Of a DNA stretch of 64,000 nucleotides, positions 1 to 8,480 are shown piece by piece (positions within the stretch are counted from its first letter, which is position 1; each line of letters opens with the position of its first letter). Under the pieces are notes generated by a model that was not told the DNA's origin, ran no database searches, and worked only from the letters and a program-made list of their open reading frames with translations. The DNA comes from Alkalibacterium gilvum. GTDB lineage: Bacteria > Bacillota > Bacilli > Lactobacillales > Carnobacteriaceae_A. The stretch is from assembly GCF_900109085.1 (NCBI RefSeq), contig NZ_FNYW01000001.1, forward strand, positions 62,001 through 126,000, in the 5' to 3' direction. The position numbers and the translations under genes are program-made.

Positions 1-135
1 GAAAGAGACTACAAAGATTCGACACGGGACTCATCACCTTTAAAACAAGCAGAAGATGCCTTCAGAATCGATACAACAAAACTGTCTATAGATGACGTCG
101 TAAATGAAATAAAAAAGTTGATTCAAAAGATTTAA
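1..135 (+). CDS. cmk: Cytidylate kinase, C-terminal end (partial)
   Basis: The window opens inside this gene; only the last 44 residues are visible. They contain the closing CMP-kinase pattern RDxxDSTRxxSPLKxAxDA followed by IDTT and a helix (SIDDVVNEI). These residues lie in the part of the enzyme that helps bind (d)CMP and close the lid in the family. Cmk phosphorylates CMP and dCMP with ATP for nucleotide supply. The next gene is the S1-type protein; cmk next to rpsA is a widespread bacterial order. The identification rests on the short tail plus synteny. Confidence 0.85.
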   Translation, partial: ERDYKDSTRDSSPLKQAEDAFRIDTTKLSIDDVVNEIKKLIQKI

Positions 136-236
136 TTAACAGTTCTCGCACAATATAGTATGTTTTAGTGGAAATTATTTTATATATTCGGTACAATTAA
201 AGATGTAGGAATTATTGGTTTTGGGAGGCAAATATA

Positions 237-1634
237 ATGACAGAAGAAAACAGAAACGAAGTAACTGAAGAGGAAGCAGTAGAAGCTGCAAAAGAGCAAG
301 TACAGGTGGATACACCTGACGATACTACTGCACAAGATGTTTTTGCGGAAAATGAGAAACAGCAGGTACAACCTGCAGTTGAAATAGACGACGCAGCATC
401 TGGTGAATCAATGTCTGACGTAATGAGAGACGTCGACGATATCACCCCTGGAGATTTAGTCAAAGGTGAAGTGTTGACCATCGATAATGATAAACAAGTC
501 ATTGTTGGTTTAGAAGGCGGACAAGAAGGTGTCATTCCGCCACGTGAGTTATCAACTGAACGATTTGATAAACCATCTGATGTTGTATCTATTGGTGAAA
601 CTATCGATGTCGTTGTGTTAAGAGACGTTAAAGATAAAGAACAAGGGAGCTTCATTTTATCTAAAAAACGTGTAGATCAACGTAAAGTTTGGGAAGAATT
701 ACAGCAAAAATATGATAATAATGAAGTGATCGAAGCAACAGTTTCTCGCGTCGTTAAAGGGGGATTAACCATCGATTTAGGCGTAAGAGGATTTGTCCCA
801 GCTTCACAAATCGACACTCATTTTGTCAGTGATTTAAATCAGTTTGAAGGAAATACCTACAACTTTAAAATCATTGAAATTGATCCTAAAGAGCGCCAGC
901 TAATCTTATCACGTAAAGTGTTACTAGAAAAAGAGAGAGCAGCAGAACGTGAAGAAGCACTCGAAAAACTTGAAGAAGGATCAGTTGTTGAAGGCGAAGT
1001 TGTTCGTCTGACTAACTTTGGTGCTTTTGTCAATGTTGGTGGCGTAGATGGTCTCGTTCATATTTCAGAGATTGCTCATGAACGTATCGCATCACCTAAG
1101 GATAAATTATCTAAAGGTGACAAAGTGGAAGTCAAAGTTCTTAAAGTGGATAAAGAACAAGAACGTGTTTCTCTATCTATTAAAGAAACATTACCTGGAC
1201 CTTGGGATAATATTGAAGAAGAGCTTCCAGCTGGTTCTGTAACTAAAGGAACGGTTAAACGTGTTACAGACTTTGGTGCTTTTGTTGAGGTTAAACCAGG
1301 TGTTGAAGGACTCGTTCATATTTCTGAAATGGCTCACAAGCATGTGGAAACACCACACGAAGTTGTAGCTAAAGATGAAGAATTAGACGTTAAGGTATTG
1401 AGTGTTAAACCTGATGAAGAGCGTATTTCTTTAAGTATTAAAGCTTTAAAAGAAAATCCGAACGAATCAGCAGACACTGAAAAACCAAAAGCAGCGCCTA
1501 AGAAAAAAGCTGAAGATAAACCTGAAATTAAACAACCAGCATTACGCGATGAAGATGACGAAGGTGCATTTACATTGGGTGATCAAATTGGTGACCAACT
1601 TTCAGGATTTATGGATGAAGATGACGAAGAGTAA
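237..1634 (+). CDS. rpsA: 30S ribosomal protein S1-like, four S1 domains
   Basis: A 465-residue protein. After an acidic N-terminal segment of about 65 residues there are four S1 (OB-fold) RNA-binding repeats, at roughly 68-140, 158-225, 243-312 and 330-400. The last two carry the textbook NFGAFV / DFGAFV and GLVHISE signatures. The tail is Lys/Pro-rich and then acidic. Four S1 domains is the Firmicute form (YpfD/RpsA), shorter than the six-domain E. coli S1. Its role is mRNA binding at the ribosome or a related RNA function; in Firmicutes the ribosomal role is less certain. The ATG at 237 follows GGAGG at a good distance. A strong terminator follows directly. Confidence 0.93.
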   Translation: MTEENRNEVTEEEAVEAAKEQVQVDTPDDTTAQDVFAENEKQQVQPAVEIDDAASGESMSDVMRDVDDITPGDLVKGEVLTIDNDKQVIVGLEGGQEGVIPPRELSTERFDKPSDVVSIGETIDVVVLRDVKDKEQGSFILSKKRVDQRKVWEELQQKYDNNEVIEATVSRVVKGGLTIDLGVRGFVPASQIDTHFVSDLNQFEGNTYNFKIIEIDPKERQLILSRKVLLEKERAAEREEALEKLEEGSVVEGEVVRLTNFGAFVNVGGVDGLVHISEIAHERIASPKDKLSKGDKVEVKVLKVDKEQERVSLSIKETLPGPWDNIEEELPAGSVTKGTVKRVTDFGAFVEVKPGVEGLVHISEMAHKHVETPHEVVAKDEELDVKVLSVKPDEERISLSIKALKENPNESADTEKPKAAPKKKAEDKPEIKQPALRDEDDEGAFTLGDQIGDQLSGFMDEDDEE

Positions 1635-1658
1635 TCAATAAAAAGGTATCTTTTACCG

Positions 1659-1709
1659 CACCCAACTGTATTTAGGTATAATGCCTATTACAGTTGGGTG
1701 TCCTGTTTT
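1659..1709 (+). terminator. Rho-independent terminator after rpsA
   Basis: The 12-bp arms CACCCAACTGTA (1659-1670) and TACAGTTGGGTG (1689-1700) pair perfectly, with a small inner stem in the loop, followed by a T-containing tail (TCCTGTTTT). Confidence 0.85.
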
Positions 1710-1745
1710 AACGCATAATTATAAATATGAAAGAAGGTGTTATTG

Positions 1746-3059
1746 ATGGTAAAACCAACAGTAGCCATTGTAGGAAGACCTAACGTAGGCAAGTCTACGA
1801 TTTTTAATAGAGTCGTGGGAGAACGCATTTCAATCGTCGAAGATACATCAGGTGTAACTAGAGATAGAATTTATGCTGATGCTGAATGGCTAGGAAAAGA
1901 GTTCGCTTTAATTGATACTGGGGGAATCACTTTAGAGGATGAACCTTTGAATGTAGAAATTAGACAGCAAGCTCAAATTGCTATTGAAGAAGCAGATGTT
2001 ATCATAATGATGACTAGTGTTAGAGAAGGCGTCACATACGAAGACCAGCAAGTTGCTCCAATTCTTTTTAAATCAGGAAAACCTGTTATTCTTGCTGTAA
2101 ACAAAGCAGACAATCCTGAGCTTAGAAGTGATGTTTATGAGTTCTACTCGTTGGGACTTGGAGATCCTTATCCAATTTCTGGTTCACATGGTCTAGGCCT
2201 AGGGGATGTATTGGATGAAGTCATTAAACATTTTCCAGAGGATTCTGAAAGTGATTATGATGAATCCACTATTAAGTTCAGTGTCATTGGACGACCTAAC
2301 GTAGGAAAATCGAGCCTTGTAAATGCTATTATCGGTGAAGAGCGAGTCATTGTATCTAATATTGCAGGTACAACACGTGAAGCAGTAGATACACATTTTC
2401 AGACGCAAGAAGGTAGAGATTTTGTAGTAATAGATACTGCAGGCATGCGAAAAAAAGGTAAAGTTTATGAATCAACTGAAAAATACAGCGTTTTAAGAGC
2501 CTTGAGAGCGGTTGATCGTTCTGATGTTGTCTTGTGTGTTATAAACGCTGAAGAAGGCATTAGAGAGCAAGATAAGCGAGTATTTGGCTATGCTCATGAG
2601 GCAGGAAAAGGTATAATTTTGGTTGTCAATAAATGGGACACCATAGAAAAAGAGACCAACACCCTTAAAGAGTTTGAATTAGATGTTAGAGATAATTTCC
2701 AATATTTAAGCTATGCTCCAATTGTATTTGTTTCTGCTTTAACAAAAAAACGGCTGCATTTATTACCAGAACGCATTGAAGAGGTCTTTATGAATCGTAA
2801 CTTACGTATACAGTCTTCCATTTTAAATGATGTCGTTATGGATGCAGTGGCAACAAATCCAACACCGACTGATAAAGGGCGTCGTCTAAAAATTTACTAT
2901 ACAACACAAGTTTCTGTATCACCGCCTACTTTTGTTATTTTTGTGAACGATCCGGATTTGCTTCATTTTTCTTATGCCCGCTTTCTAGAGAATCGATTCA
3001 GAGATACATTTAATTTTTCGGGAACGCCTATTCGAATCATCCCACGTAAACGAAAGTAA
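1746..3059 (+). CDS. der: GTPase Der (EngA), ribosome assembly
   Basis: A 437-residue double GTPase, the usual family length. The first G domain has GRPNVGKST at residue 10, DTGG and NKAD. The second has another GRPNVGKSS near residue 182, GTTRE, DTAGMR and NKWD, followed by the KH-like C-terminal domain ending in IPRKRK. Der acts in 50S subunit maturation. An in-frame GTG lies 9 bases upstream (1737), but AAGGTG at 1735-1739 is spaced correctly only for the ATG at 1746, which also gives the family-typical [17 protein letters not shown] beginning. Confidence 0.96.
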   Translation: MVKPTVAIVGRPNVGKSTIFNRVVGERISIVEDTSGVTRDRIYADAEWLGKEFALIDTGGITLEDEPLNVEIRQQAQIAIEEADVIIMMTSVREGVTYEDQQVAPILFKSGKPVILAVNKADNPELRSDVYEFYSLGLGDPYPISGSHGLGLGDVLDEVIKHFPEDSESDYDESTIKFSVIGRPNVGKSSLVNAIIGEERVIVSNIAGTTREAVDTHFQTQEGRDFVVIDTAGMRKKGKVYESTEKYSVLRALRAVDRSDVVLCVINAEEGIREQDKRVFGYAHEAGKGIILVVNKWDTIEKETNTLKEFELDVRDNFQYLSYAPIVFVSALTKKRLHLLPERIEEVFMNRNLRIQSSILNDVVMDAVATNPTPTDKGRRLKIYYTTQVSVSPPTFVIFVNDPDLLHFSYARFLENRFRDTFNFSGTPIRIIPRKRK

Positions 3060-3078
3060 GTAAAATGAATTAAACTTT

Positions 3079-3172
3079 AAAAAGTAACCATAGATTCTAT
3101 CGAAAAACAGCTATAATTCTAAGAGAATAGTATAAAAGCATTGCAGTATCAAGGATTCTATGGTATCTTTTT
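3079..3172 (+). terminator. Long imperfect stem-loop between der and hup
   Basis: The segment AAAAAGTAACCATAGA (3079-3094) pairs with TCTATGGTATCTTTTT (3157-3172): 16 positions with only a two-base mismatch. The 62-nt apical region holds a smaller hairpin (ATTCT-AAG-AGAAT, 3116-3128). The 3' arm ends in a T-run, so it could terminate der, but the large branched loop is unlike a simple terminator. Confidence 0.5.
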
Positions 3173-3241
3173 AATTGAAATGTCATAACAGACTATTTCA
3201 CCCAAGTGCATTTCAAGAAAAAAAGAATGCAATCAGATAGC

Positions 3242-3260
3242 AAATTCATTTAATGAATTT
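3242..3260. promoter_or_regulatory. Short dyad upstream of hup
   Basis: AAATTCAT-TTA-ATGAATTT is a perfect 8-bp dyad just upstream of the hup ribosome-binding site. It could be an operator or a small hairpin in the leader. No protein can be assigned. Confidence 0.3.
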
Positions 3261-3296
3261 TATGCATGAGCTTCTTTTGAGGAGGTGAAAGATACA

Positions 3297-3575
3297 ATGG
3301 CAAATAAAGCAGAATTGATCGAAAAAGTAGCATCTTCAGCTGATCTTACAAAAAAAGATGCAACAGCTGCAGTTGAAGCTGTATTCGACTCTATCAAAGA
3401 TACATTAGCTGATGGCGAGAAAGTACAAATTATTGGTTTTGGTAATTTTGAAGTACGCGACCGCGCAGCACGTAAAGGACGTAATCCTCAAACAGGGGAA
3501 GAAATCCAGATTCCTGCAACTAAAGTTCCAGCATTCAAAGCTGGTAAAGCTTTAAAAGATGCAGTTAAAGCATAA
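3297..3575 (+). CDS. hup: DNA-binding protein HU
   Basis: A 92-residue histone-like protein. It has the N-terminal helical dimerisation part ([11 protein letters not shown]), the conserved [18 protein letters not shown] segment that leads into the DNA-contacting arm, and the proline-containing [19 protein letters not shown] end. HU bends and compacts DNA and is abundant. The start is the ATG at 3297: GAGGAGGTG at 3279-3287 is correctly spaced from it, whereas the in-frame GTG at 3285 lies inside that ribosome-binding site. It is a single gene with its own terminator. Confidence 0.97.
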   Translation: MANKAELIEKVASSADLTKKDATAAVEAVFDSIKDTLADGEKVQIIGFGNFEVRDRAARKGRNPQTGEEIQIPATKVPAFKAGKALKDAVKA

Positions 3576-3592
3576 AAACTTAATGCTTTTTT

Positions 3593-3627
3593 AAACGTCG
3601 AGATTATTTGATCTCGGCGTTTTTATT
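3593..3627 (+). terminator. Rho-independent terminator after hup
   Basis: AACGTCGAGAT pairs with ATCTCGGCGTT (one G-U) across a TATTTG loop, followed by TTTT. Confidence 0.88.
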
Positions 3628-3765
3628 GTATTCTAAGCATAAAAAAAGAATGTCCTATACTTAATTAAAAAAGTAGCTATTAAAAAAGGAAAATAATTGA
3701 CAATTTATCAGGGAGTACGTAACCTTAAAGTAGGTACATATTATTGAAAGGATGATGAATGAAAA

Positions 3766-5106
3766 ATGTCCTCCAAGCGTAAAGAGGAAATAAAGAAGGA
3801 AGCAAAAGAGAGAAATGTTAGATTTTTAAGACTAATGTTTACGGATATCGATGGGGTAATCAAAAATGTTGAAGTGCCTATCAGTCAGCTAGACAAAGTA
3901 ATGGATAATGAGATGGCTTTTGATGGTTCTTCTATAGATGGTTTTGTGGAAATCGATCAAAGTGATATGAAACTACATCCTGACTTAGATACATGGTTAA
4001 TTTTTCCATGGGAACTTAGCTCTAGTGATACCCGTATTGCACGTTTCATTTGTGATGTTTACATGCCTTCGGGAGAGCCATTTAATGGTGACCCTAGAAG
4101 TAATTTAAAGCGTATTTTAAAAGAAATGGAACATTTAGGCTTTACAGAATTCAACTTAGGTCCAGAACCAGAATTCTTCTTGTTTAAATTAGATGAACAT
4201 GGTAATCCAAGTGAAAATTTAAATGATCATGGGGGATATTTTGACTTAGCTCCAACTGACTTAGCTGAAAACTGTCGAAGAGACATCGTCTTGGAACTTG
4301 AAGCACTAGGATTTGAAATTGAAGCAAGTCACCATGAAGCTGCTCCTGGGCAACATGAAATCGACTGGAAATACGCGAACGCAGTTGAAGCATGTGATAA
4401 TATTCAGACTTTTAAGTTGATTGTTAAAACAGTTGCTAGAAAGTACGGCCTTCATGCAACCTTTATGCCTAAACCAATAGAAAACATTAGTGGATCAGGT
4501 ATGCATTTCAATATGTCATTGTTTAAAGATGGAAAAAATGCATTCTACGACGAAAATTCTGAAGAAGGCTTAAGTAAAACAGCCTATCAATTTATTGCTG
4601 GTTTATTGGATCATGCGCAAGCTTATACAGCCATTTGCAATCCGATCATTAACTCTTACAAACGCTTGACGCCTGGATTTGAAGCGCCTGTTTATATCGC
4701 TTGGTCTGGCACAAATAGAAGCCCACTTATACGAGTGCCTTCTTCTAGAGGACAATCTACACGTGTTGAATTAAGAAGTGTAGATCCCACTGCGAACCCT
4801 TATCTTGCCTTGGCAGTACTGTTAAAAGCCGGCATGAAGGGAATATCAGAAGCTAAAAGTGCTCCGAACCCTATTAATAAAAACATTTATAATATGGATC
4901 AATTTGAACGTGAGGAAAATCAGATTAAATCGTTACCTATGACACTTATAGAAGCGATTGAAGCCCTCAAAAAAGATAAAACGATCATTGATGCTTTAGG
5001 ACAACATATATTTGATCGATTCGTTGTGGCCAGGGAAGCAGACTGGAGAAAATATTCAACAGCTGTATCGAAATATGAAATGGATCGCTACTTTAAACTT
5101 TACTAA
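3766..5106 (+). CDS. glnA: Glutamine synthetase, type I
   Basis: A 446-residue GSI enzyme forming glutamine from glutamate, ammonia and ATP. Visible signatures are the N-terminal FTDIDGV and [11 protein letters not shown] (beta-grasp part), GPEPEFFLF (metal ligands), [12 protein letters not shown], the ATP-site loop [14 protein letters not shown], and [31 protein letters not shown]. The length and the lack of a canonical adenylylation-loop sequence fit the GSI-alpha form of Firmicutes, which is controlled by feedback and GlnR rather than adenylylation. No glnR is adjacent. The ribosome-binding site AAAGGA (3747-3752) is rather far (13 nt) from the ATG. A TTGACA at 3697-3702 may be a -35, but no convincing -10 was found. 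Confidence 0.96.
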   Translation: MSSKRKEEIKKEAKERNVRFLRLMFTDIDGVIKNVEVPISQLDKVMDNEMAFDGSSIDGFVEIDQSDMKLHPDLDTWLIFPWELSSSDTRIARFICDVYMPSGEPFNGDPRSNLKRILKEMEHLGFTEFNLGPEPEFFLFKLDEHGNPSENLNDHGGYFDLAPTDLAENCRRDIVLELEALGFEIEASHHEAAPGQHEIDWKYANAVEACDNIQTFKLIVKTVARKYGLHATFMPKPIENISGSGMHFNMSLFKDGKNAFYDENSEEGLSKTAYQFIAGLLDHAQAYTAICNPIINSYKRLTPGFEAPVYIAWSGTNRSPLIRVPSSRGQSTRVELRSVDPTANPYLALAVLLKAGMKGISEAKSAPNPINKNIYNMDQFEREENQIKSLPMTLIEAIEALKKDKTIIDALGQHIFDRFVVAREADWRKYSTAVSKYEMDRYFKLY

Positions 5107-5132
5107 TAATCTGAATGACTAAAAAAATGTAC

Positions 5133-5187
5133 AAAGCTCTTGAAAGAGGCAAATAAAACTTCTTTCAAGAGTTTTATTGCTTTTTGC
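5133..5187 (+). terminator. Rho-independent terminator after glnA
   Basis: CTCTTGAAAGA (5137-5147) pairs with TCTTTCAAGAG (5161-5171), flanked by AA/TT extension and followed by T-rich sequence. It overlaps the upstream in-frame extension of the next reading frame, which argues for the later start of that gene. Confidence 0.85.
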
Positions 5188-5231
5188 TTATTGTGATAAG
5201 TAAACTAAAATATATTATATGGGGTGCAGGG

Positions 5232-5807
5232 ATGAAAATTTACACGGGCAGGGGCGATTTTGGGAATACTAACCTTATAGGTGGCCAAACAGTAAAAAAA
5301 ACAGATCCAAGGGTTGAAGCTTACGGAAGTATGGATGAATTAAACGCTCATATAGGCTTGCTAATTAGTTTCATTGATGAAGAACATGAAAGTCTTTTAG
5401 AGGACGTCAAAGCAGACATGTTAAGCATACAACATGATTTGTTTGACATTGGGAGTATATTGGCCGATAAAGATAATAAATTGAATCTCAAATTTGATAT
5501 ATCTAAAATAAAAAGTATTGAATGTGAAATTGATGCACTCACGAAAAAGTTAAGTAAAATCGAATATTTCATCCTGCCTGGTGGAACAAAACAAGCGGCA
5601 CAAGCGCATATTGTTCGAACGGTGATGCGTCGTGTTGAAAGAAATCTCTTGAGATTTTCTGAAAAAGAATCAGTGGATAAAAATATATTGATATATCTTA
5701 ATCGTTTATCTGACTACTTTTTTACTGTAGCAAGGTATTTAAATAAACAATCTGATAGGGAAGAAAATGTTTATACAAAAACAGGCAAAGTTTTCCATAA
5801 AGATTAA
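5232..5807 (+). CDS. ATP:cob(I)alamin adenosyltransferase, PduO type
   Basis: A 191-residue protein of the PduO/MMAB-type ATP:cobalamin adenosyltransferase family, which makes adenosylcobalamin. The N-terminal ATP-binding loop is present (IYTGRGDFGNTNLIGG), then RVEAYGSMDELNAHIG, the FILPGGTKQAAQAH helix, the conserved basic motif VMRRVERN and the closing LNRLSDYFFTVARYLN. The start is the ATG at 5232 behind GGGGTG; an upstream in-frame TTG lies in the glnA terminator. No cobalamin-dependent enzyme or B12 gene is nearby, so its partner enzyme lies elsewhere or B12 is scavenged. The family is clear; the physiological role is not. Confidence 0.9.
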   Translation: MKIYTGRGDFGNTNLIGGQTVKKTDPRVEAYGSMDELNAHIGLLISFIDEEHESLLEDVKADMLSIQHDLFDIGSILADKDNKLNLKFDISKIKSIECEIDALTKKLSKIEYFILPGGTKQAAQAHIVRTVMRRVERNLLRFSEKESVDKNILIYLNRLSDYFFTVARYLNKQSDREENVYTKTGKVFHKD

Positions 5808-5887
5808 GGGCTAAAAGCAGAAAAAAATCATAGAATCGAGAAAAATAGAAATATTTGTATCTTTATTTGAATAAACCTAATTTATCA

Positions 5888-5916
5888 TTGACATTGTAGA
5901 AAAATCGCTATATAAT
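5888..5916 (+). promoter_or_regulatory. Consensus sigma-A promoter for tRNA-Arg
   Basis: TTGACA (5888-5893), exactly 17 bases, TATAAT (5911-5916); the tRNA begins 20 bases downstream. Confidence 0.92.
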
Positions 5917-5935
5917 AAATTCTGTTGGTAAAATT

Positions 5936-6009
5936 GTTCTGGTAGCTCAGTTGGATAGAGCATTCGCCTTCTAAGCGAACGGTCGGGGGTTCGAATCCCT
6001 CCCAGAACG
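5936..6009 (+). tRNA. tRNA-Arg (anticodon TCT)
   Basis: Acceptor arms GTTCTGG and CCAGAAC pair perfectly, D arm GCTC/GAGC, anticodon stem TTCGC/GCGAA with loop CTTCTAA (TCT at 34-36), variable CGGTC, T stem GGGGG/CCCTC with loop TTCGAAT, discriminator G. The 3' CCA is not encoded. It reads AGA/AGG codons. Confidence 0.96.
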
Positions 6010-6035
6010 TATTTATTTTCAGATTCACACCGAAG

Positions 6036-6064
6036 AAGAAGTGGCTTAGGTCACTTCTTTTTTT
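6036..6064 (+). terminator. Terminator after tRNA-Arg
   Basis: AAGAAGTG (6036-6043) pairs with CACTTCTT (6052-6059), followed by a run of T. Confidence 0.85.
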
Positions 6065-6251
6065 ATCTTATTTTAACTCGATTGATAGTTTAAGTCTTAT
6101 CCATTCAAATTATAAAAAATAGATAATGGATGTTAATAACTTTTAAAATGATTATGACTATTAGGTATTGATTTAATCGTGCATAATTGTGTTAAATGAC
6201 TTGTGTTTTCGCTATAATACAAAGTGAATATAATTTTGAGGAGAATGTATA

Positions 6252-7067
6252 ATGGATTGGTTTATTACTTTGCATCCCGTAATGCAGGCATTTTTAGCTA
6301 CGCTGTTTACTTGGGCTGTTACTGCACTGGGTGCATCGTTAGTTTTCTTAATGAAAGATATGAATAAGAATGTCTTAACTGCAATGTTAGGCTTTGCTGC
6401 TGGAGTCATGATTGCAGCTAGCTTCTGGTCGCTTCTTGCACCAGCAATCGAACTTGCAGAGCAAACAAACGTACCGGGCTGGATTCCCGCTGTCGTTGGC
6501 TTTTTATCAGGAGGAATCTTTTTATGGGTTACTGATAAACTATTACCTCACTTGCATCCAAGTCTAAATGGTGGTGGTGGGAAAGAAGAGGGGATAAAAA
6601 CAGATTTAAGAAGAAGTGTGCTTTTGGTGTTGGCTATCACACTACATAACATTCCTGAAGGACTTGCAGTGGGTGTGGCGTTCGGTGCTGCAGCAGCTGG
6701 TTTTCCGGCATCCACTGTCGCAAGCGCTGTTGCTTTGGCAATAGGGATTGGCCTCCAGAACTTTCCAGAAGGAGCATCAGTATCTCTGCCTTTACGAAAA
6801 GAAGGGTTCAGTAGAACAAAGGCATTTATGTATGGTCAAGCATCAGGAATCGTGGAGCCAATCGCCGGCGTTTTGGGTGCTGCTCTAGTTCTGTCTATGC
6901 GTCCAATATTACCCTATGCGCTTGCTTTCGCAGCGGGAGCAATGATTTATGTGGTTGTTGAAGAATTGATTCCAGAAGCTAAAGTTGAAAGACATAATGA
7001 TATAGGAACAATCGGTGCGATGATTGGATTTACAGTCATGATGTTTTTAGACGTTGCGTTAGGTTAA
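6252..7067 (+). CDS. ZIP-family divalent metal transporter (ZupT/GufA-like)
   Basis: A 271-residue integral membrane protein with about eight hydrophobic segments. The two ZIP metal-site helices are clear: [14 protein letters not shown] near residue 135 and [14 protein letters not shown] near 173, followed by a conserved [16 protein letters not shown] helix. A cytoplasmic loop near residues 95-120 holds [12 protein letters not shown], a short His/Gly-rich metal-binding-type loop. ZIP proteins import Zn(II), Mn(II) or Fe(II); the substrate cannot be read from sequence. Its own ribosome-binding site (GAGGAG, 6238-6243) precedes the ATG, and TATAAT at 6213-6218 is a likely -10 without a good -35. 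It appears monocistronic. Confidence 0.9.
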   Translation: MDWFITLHPVMQAFLATLFTWAVTALGASLVFLMKDMNKNVLTAMLGFAAGVMIAASFWSLLAPAIELAEQTNVPGWIPAVVGFLSGGIFLWVTDKLLPHLHPSLNGGGGKEEGIKTDLRRSVLLVLAITLHNIPEGLAVGVAFGAAAAGFPASTVASAVALAIGIGLQNFPEGASVSLPLRKEGFSRTKAFMYGQASGIVEPIAGVLGAALVLSMRPILPYALAFAAGAMIYVVVEELIPEAKVERHNDIGTIGAMIGFTVMMFLDVALG

Positions 7068-7139
7068 TAACTAATAAACGTTAGATTTGGTACAAACACT
7101 CTCTTTTGTTAATATTGTGAATAAGAGGAGAGTGCTGAT

Positions 7140-7622
7140 ATGAAAGTTCTGGAAGCTAACAAGCAAACGAGCAATTTAGTTATGACTATTGAAAAAGCAG
7201 TACAGCAAGCGCAGTATTCGGTTGACAAGTTGTTACTTGTCTGTATAGAAGAAAATAAAAAAGAGTATGAGAAAATATCGGATATTTCCAGTGAAACAAT
7301 GAATATTAAGGATTTAAAGTCAGGCAAAACCGACGCACTAAAAAAATATAATCTAGAAGAATATGATCAAAAAAAATTCAATGAAGCTATGATAAATAAT
7401 GGTTATGTTCTTTTAGTAAAAGAAGCCAATCAGTCAAATAAATCAGGCGAAAAACATACAAAAAATGTTGAAAACACATCAAAAAATCCGAACTCACTAT
7501 CTTCTGAAGGGATTAAAGCACCTGGTTTCGGAGTAAATCTCAACAAACCGAAATCAGATGCAGACACGCACGAGGATGTTTTCAATCCTGATGATCCAGA
7601 TCCAGATAATGTCAGAAAATAA
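7140..7622 (+). CDS. Hypothetical acidic protein, weakly YflT-like
   Basis: A 160-residue soluble protein of unknown function. Residues 1-100 look like a compact alpha/beta domain: a helix containing LVMTIEKAVQQAQYS, a strand KLLLVCIEE, later helices and a strand GYVLLVKEA. That layout faintly resembles the general-stress YflT-type domain (inference only). Residues 101-160 are low-complexity, rich in Asn, Ser, Lys and Asp, and end in an Asp/Pro-rich tail (NPDDPDPDNVRK). It has a ribosome-binding site (GAGGAGAG) before ATG 7140 and its own strong terminator, so it is very likely a real monocistronic gene. Confidence 0.7.
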   Translation: MKVLEANKQTSNLVMTIEKAVQQAQYSVDKLLLVCIEENKKEYEKISDISSETMNIKDLKSGKTDALKKYNLEEYDQKKFNEAMINNGYVLLVKEANQSNKSGEKHTKNVENTSKNPNSLSSEGIKAPGFGVNLNKPKSDADTHEDVFNPDDPDPDNVRK

Positions 7623-7630
7623 TTAAAAAG

Positions 7631-7677
7631 AAAGGAATATTATGGCAAAGCAATATAATGCCGATATTCCTTTTTTT
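7631..7677 (+). terminator. Rho-independent terminator after the 160-aa gene
   Basis: AAAGGAATAT (7631-7640) pairs with ATATTCCTTT (7664-7673), with an inner GGCA/TGCC stem, followed by T7. Confidence 0.88.
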
Positions 7678-7678
7678 A

Positions 7679-7707
7679 TTGAAAACATATTGGATATTAG
7701 ATATACT
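7679..7707 (+). promoter_or_regulatory. Promoter for tRNA-Ser / pgsA unit
   Basis: TTGAAA (7679-7684), 17-base spacer, TATACT (7702-7707). The tRNA starts 15 bases after the -10. Confidence 0.75.
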
Positions 7708-7721
7708 GTGATTTATAAATA

Positions 7722-7812
7722 CGGGAGTTACTCAAGCTCGACTGAAGGCGATGGACTCGAAATCCGTTAGGCGGCTTCTTGTCGTGCGAGGGTTCAAATC
7801 GCTCACTCTCGG
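7722..7812 (+). tRNA. tRNA-Ser (anticodon CGA), with imperfect stems
   Basis: Acceptor arms CGGGAGT and ACTCTCG form 7 bp (one G-U) with discriminator G. Anticodon stem ATGGA/TCCGT, loop CTCGAAA gives CGA. The long variable arm typical of serine tRNAs is present (GCGGC-TTCTT-GTCGT). Two stems are damaged: the D stem CTC/GGC has a C-C pair, and the T stem GAGGG/CGCTC has a G-G pair. It reads UCG, a codon that tRNA-Ser(UGA) can also read, so decay would be tolerable. No 3' CCA and no terminator: the transcript appears to continue into the next gene. Confidence 0.82.
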
Positions 7813-7844
7813 TACGAGTGAAATATTTAGAAAGGAATGATGAT

Positions 7845-8393
7845 ATGGCTGTGAGAGACTGGTTCAAGGTACCAAATCTTCTATCTTATTCTAGGCTGAT
7901 TCTCATTCCTTTTTTTGTTTATTATTATCTTGGCGCAGAAACGCAGATGGATTATGTTTATGCAACCGTGATTCTACTACTATCTGGTATTACTGATGCA
8001 TTGGATGGTTTTATTGCCAGAAAGTATAATCAGGGTACAAAGATTGGACAGCTCTTAGACCCAGTAGCTGATAAGCTCACGCAAATCGCTGTGGTTGGCG
8101 TATTAATGATTAGATGGCGATTATTCATTTTTCTGTTTGTCTTATTTCTAATTAAGGAAACGTTTATGTTCATTCAGAATTTAAGATTGTATCGAAAAAA
8201 CATAACGCTGGATGGAGCTAAATGGTATGGGAAAATAGCAACAATCATCTTTTATCTAACAATGTTTATTGCCGTCTTTTTCCCAAATCTAACAGACGCT
8301 ACGATTACCGTTCTTGTGATACTTGCCAGTCTTTTTCAACTACTTGCCTTCTATAAGTATGCAAGATTATTTTATGTTATGGAGAATGAATAA
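7845..8393 (+). CDS. CDP-alcohol phosphatidyltransferase (PgsA-like)
   Basis: A 182-residue membrane enzyme with the full CDP-alcohol phosphotransferase signature: DALDG, then AR, then G and the DPVAD aspartates, near residues 49-76. About five hydrophobic helices surround it. The family transfers a phosphatidyl group from CDP-diacylglycerol; in this size class the usual product is phosphatidylglycerol phosphate (PgsA), but a cardiolipin-synthase-like role cannot be excluded. The ATG at 7845 has AAAGGA at 7831-7836; the frame is open upstream into tRNA-Ser but that part is not a gene. No promoter was seen between the tRNA and this gene. Confidence 0.85.
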   Translation: MAVRDWFKVPNLLSYSRLILIPFFVYYYLGAETQMDYVYATVILLLSGITDALDGFIARKYNQGTKIGQLLDPVADKLTQIAVVGVLMIRWRLFIFLFVLFLIKETFMFIQNLRLYRKNITLDGAKWYGKIATIIFYLTMFIAVFFPNLTDATITVLVILASLFQLLAFYKYARLFYVMENE

Positions 8394-8480
8394 AGGAAAG
8401 TGGATGTACTCTTACAAGTTTTAAAATAAAGTATTAAATAAATTAGATAACACGACTAATTAAAGGTGATGAAAATAACA

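Noticed and set aside
3697-3765. GlnR operator upstream of glnA
   Set aside because: I looked for TGTNA-N7-TNACA and found only poor partial matches, so no site is claimed.
6010-6251. Riboswitch or metal-responsive leader before the ZIP gene
   Set aside because: The sequence is AT-rich with a terminator from the tRNA and a plain -10; no conserved riboswitch core was seen.
7779-7844. N-terminal extension of the pgsA-like frame into the tRNA-Ser gene
   Set aside because: The extension is translated tRNA sequence; a good ribosome-binding site and family-typical start exist at ATG 7845.
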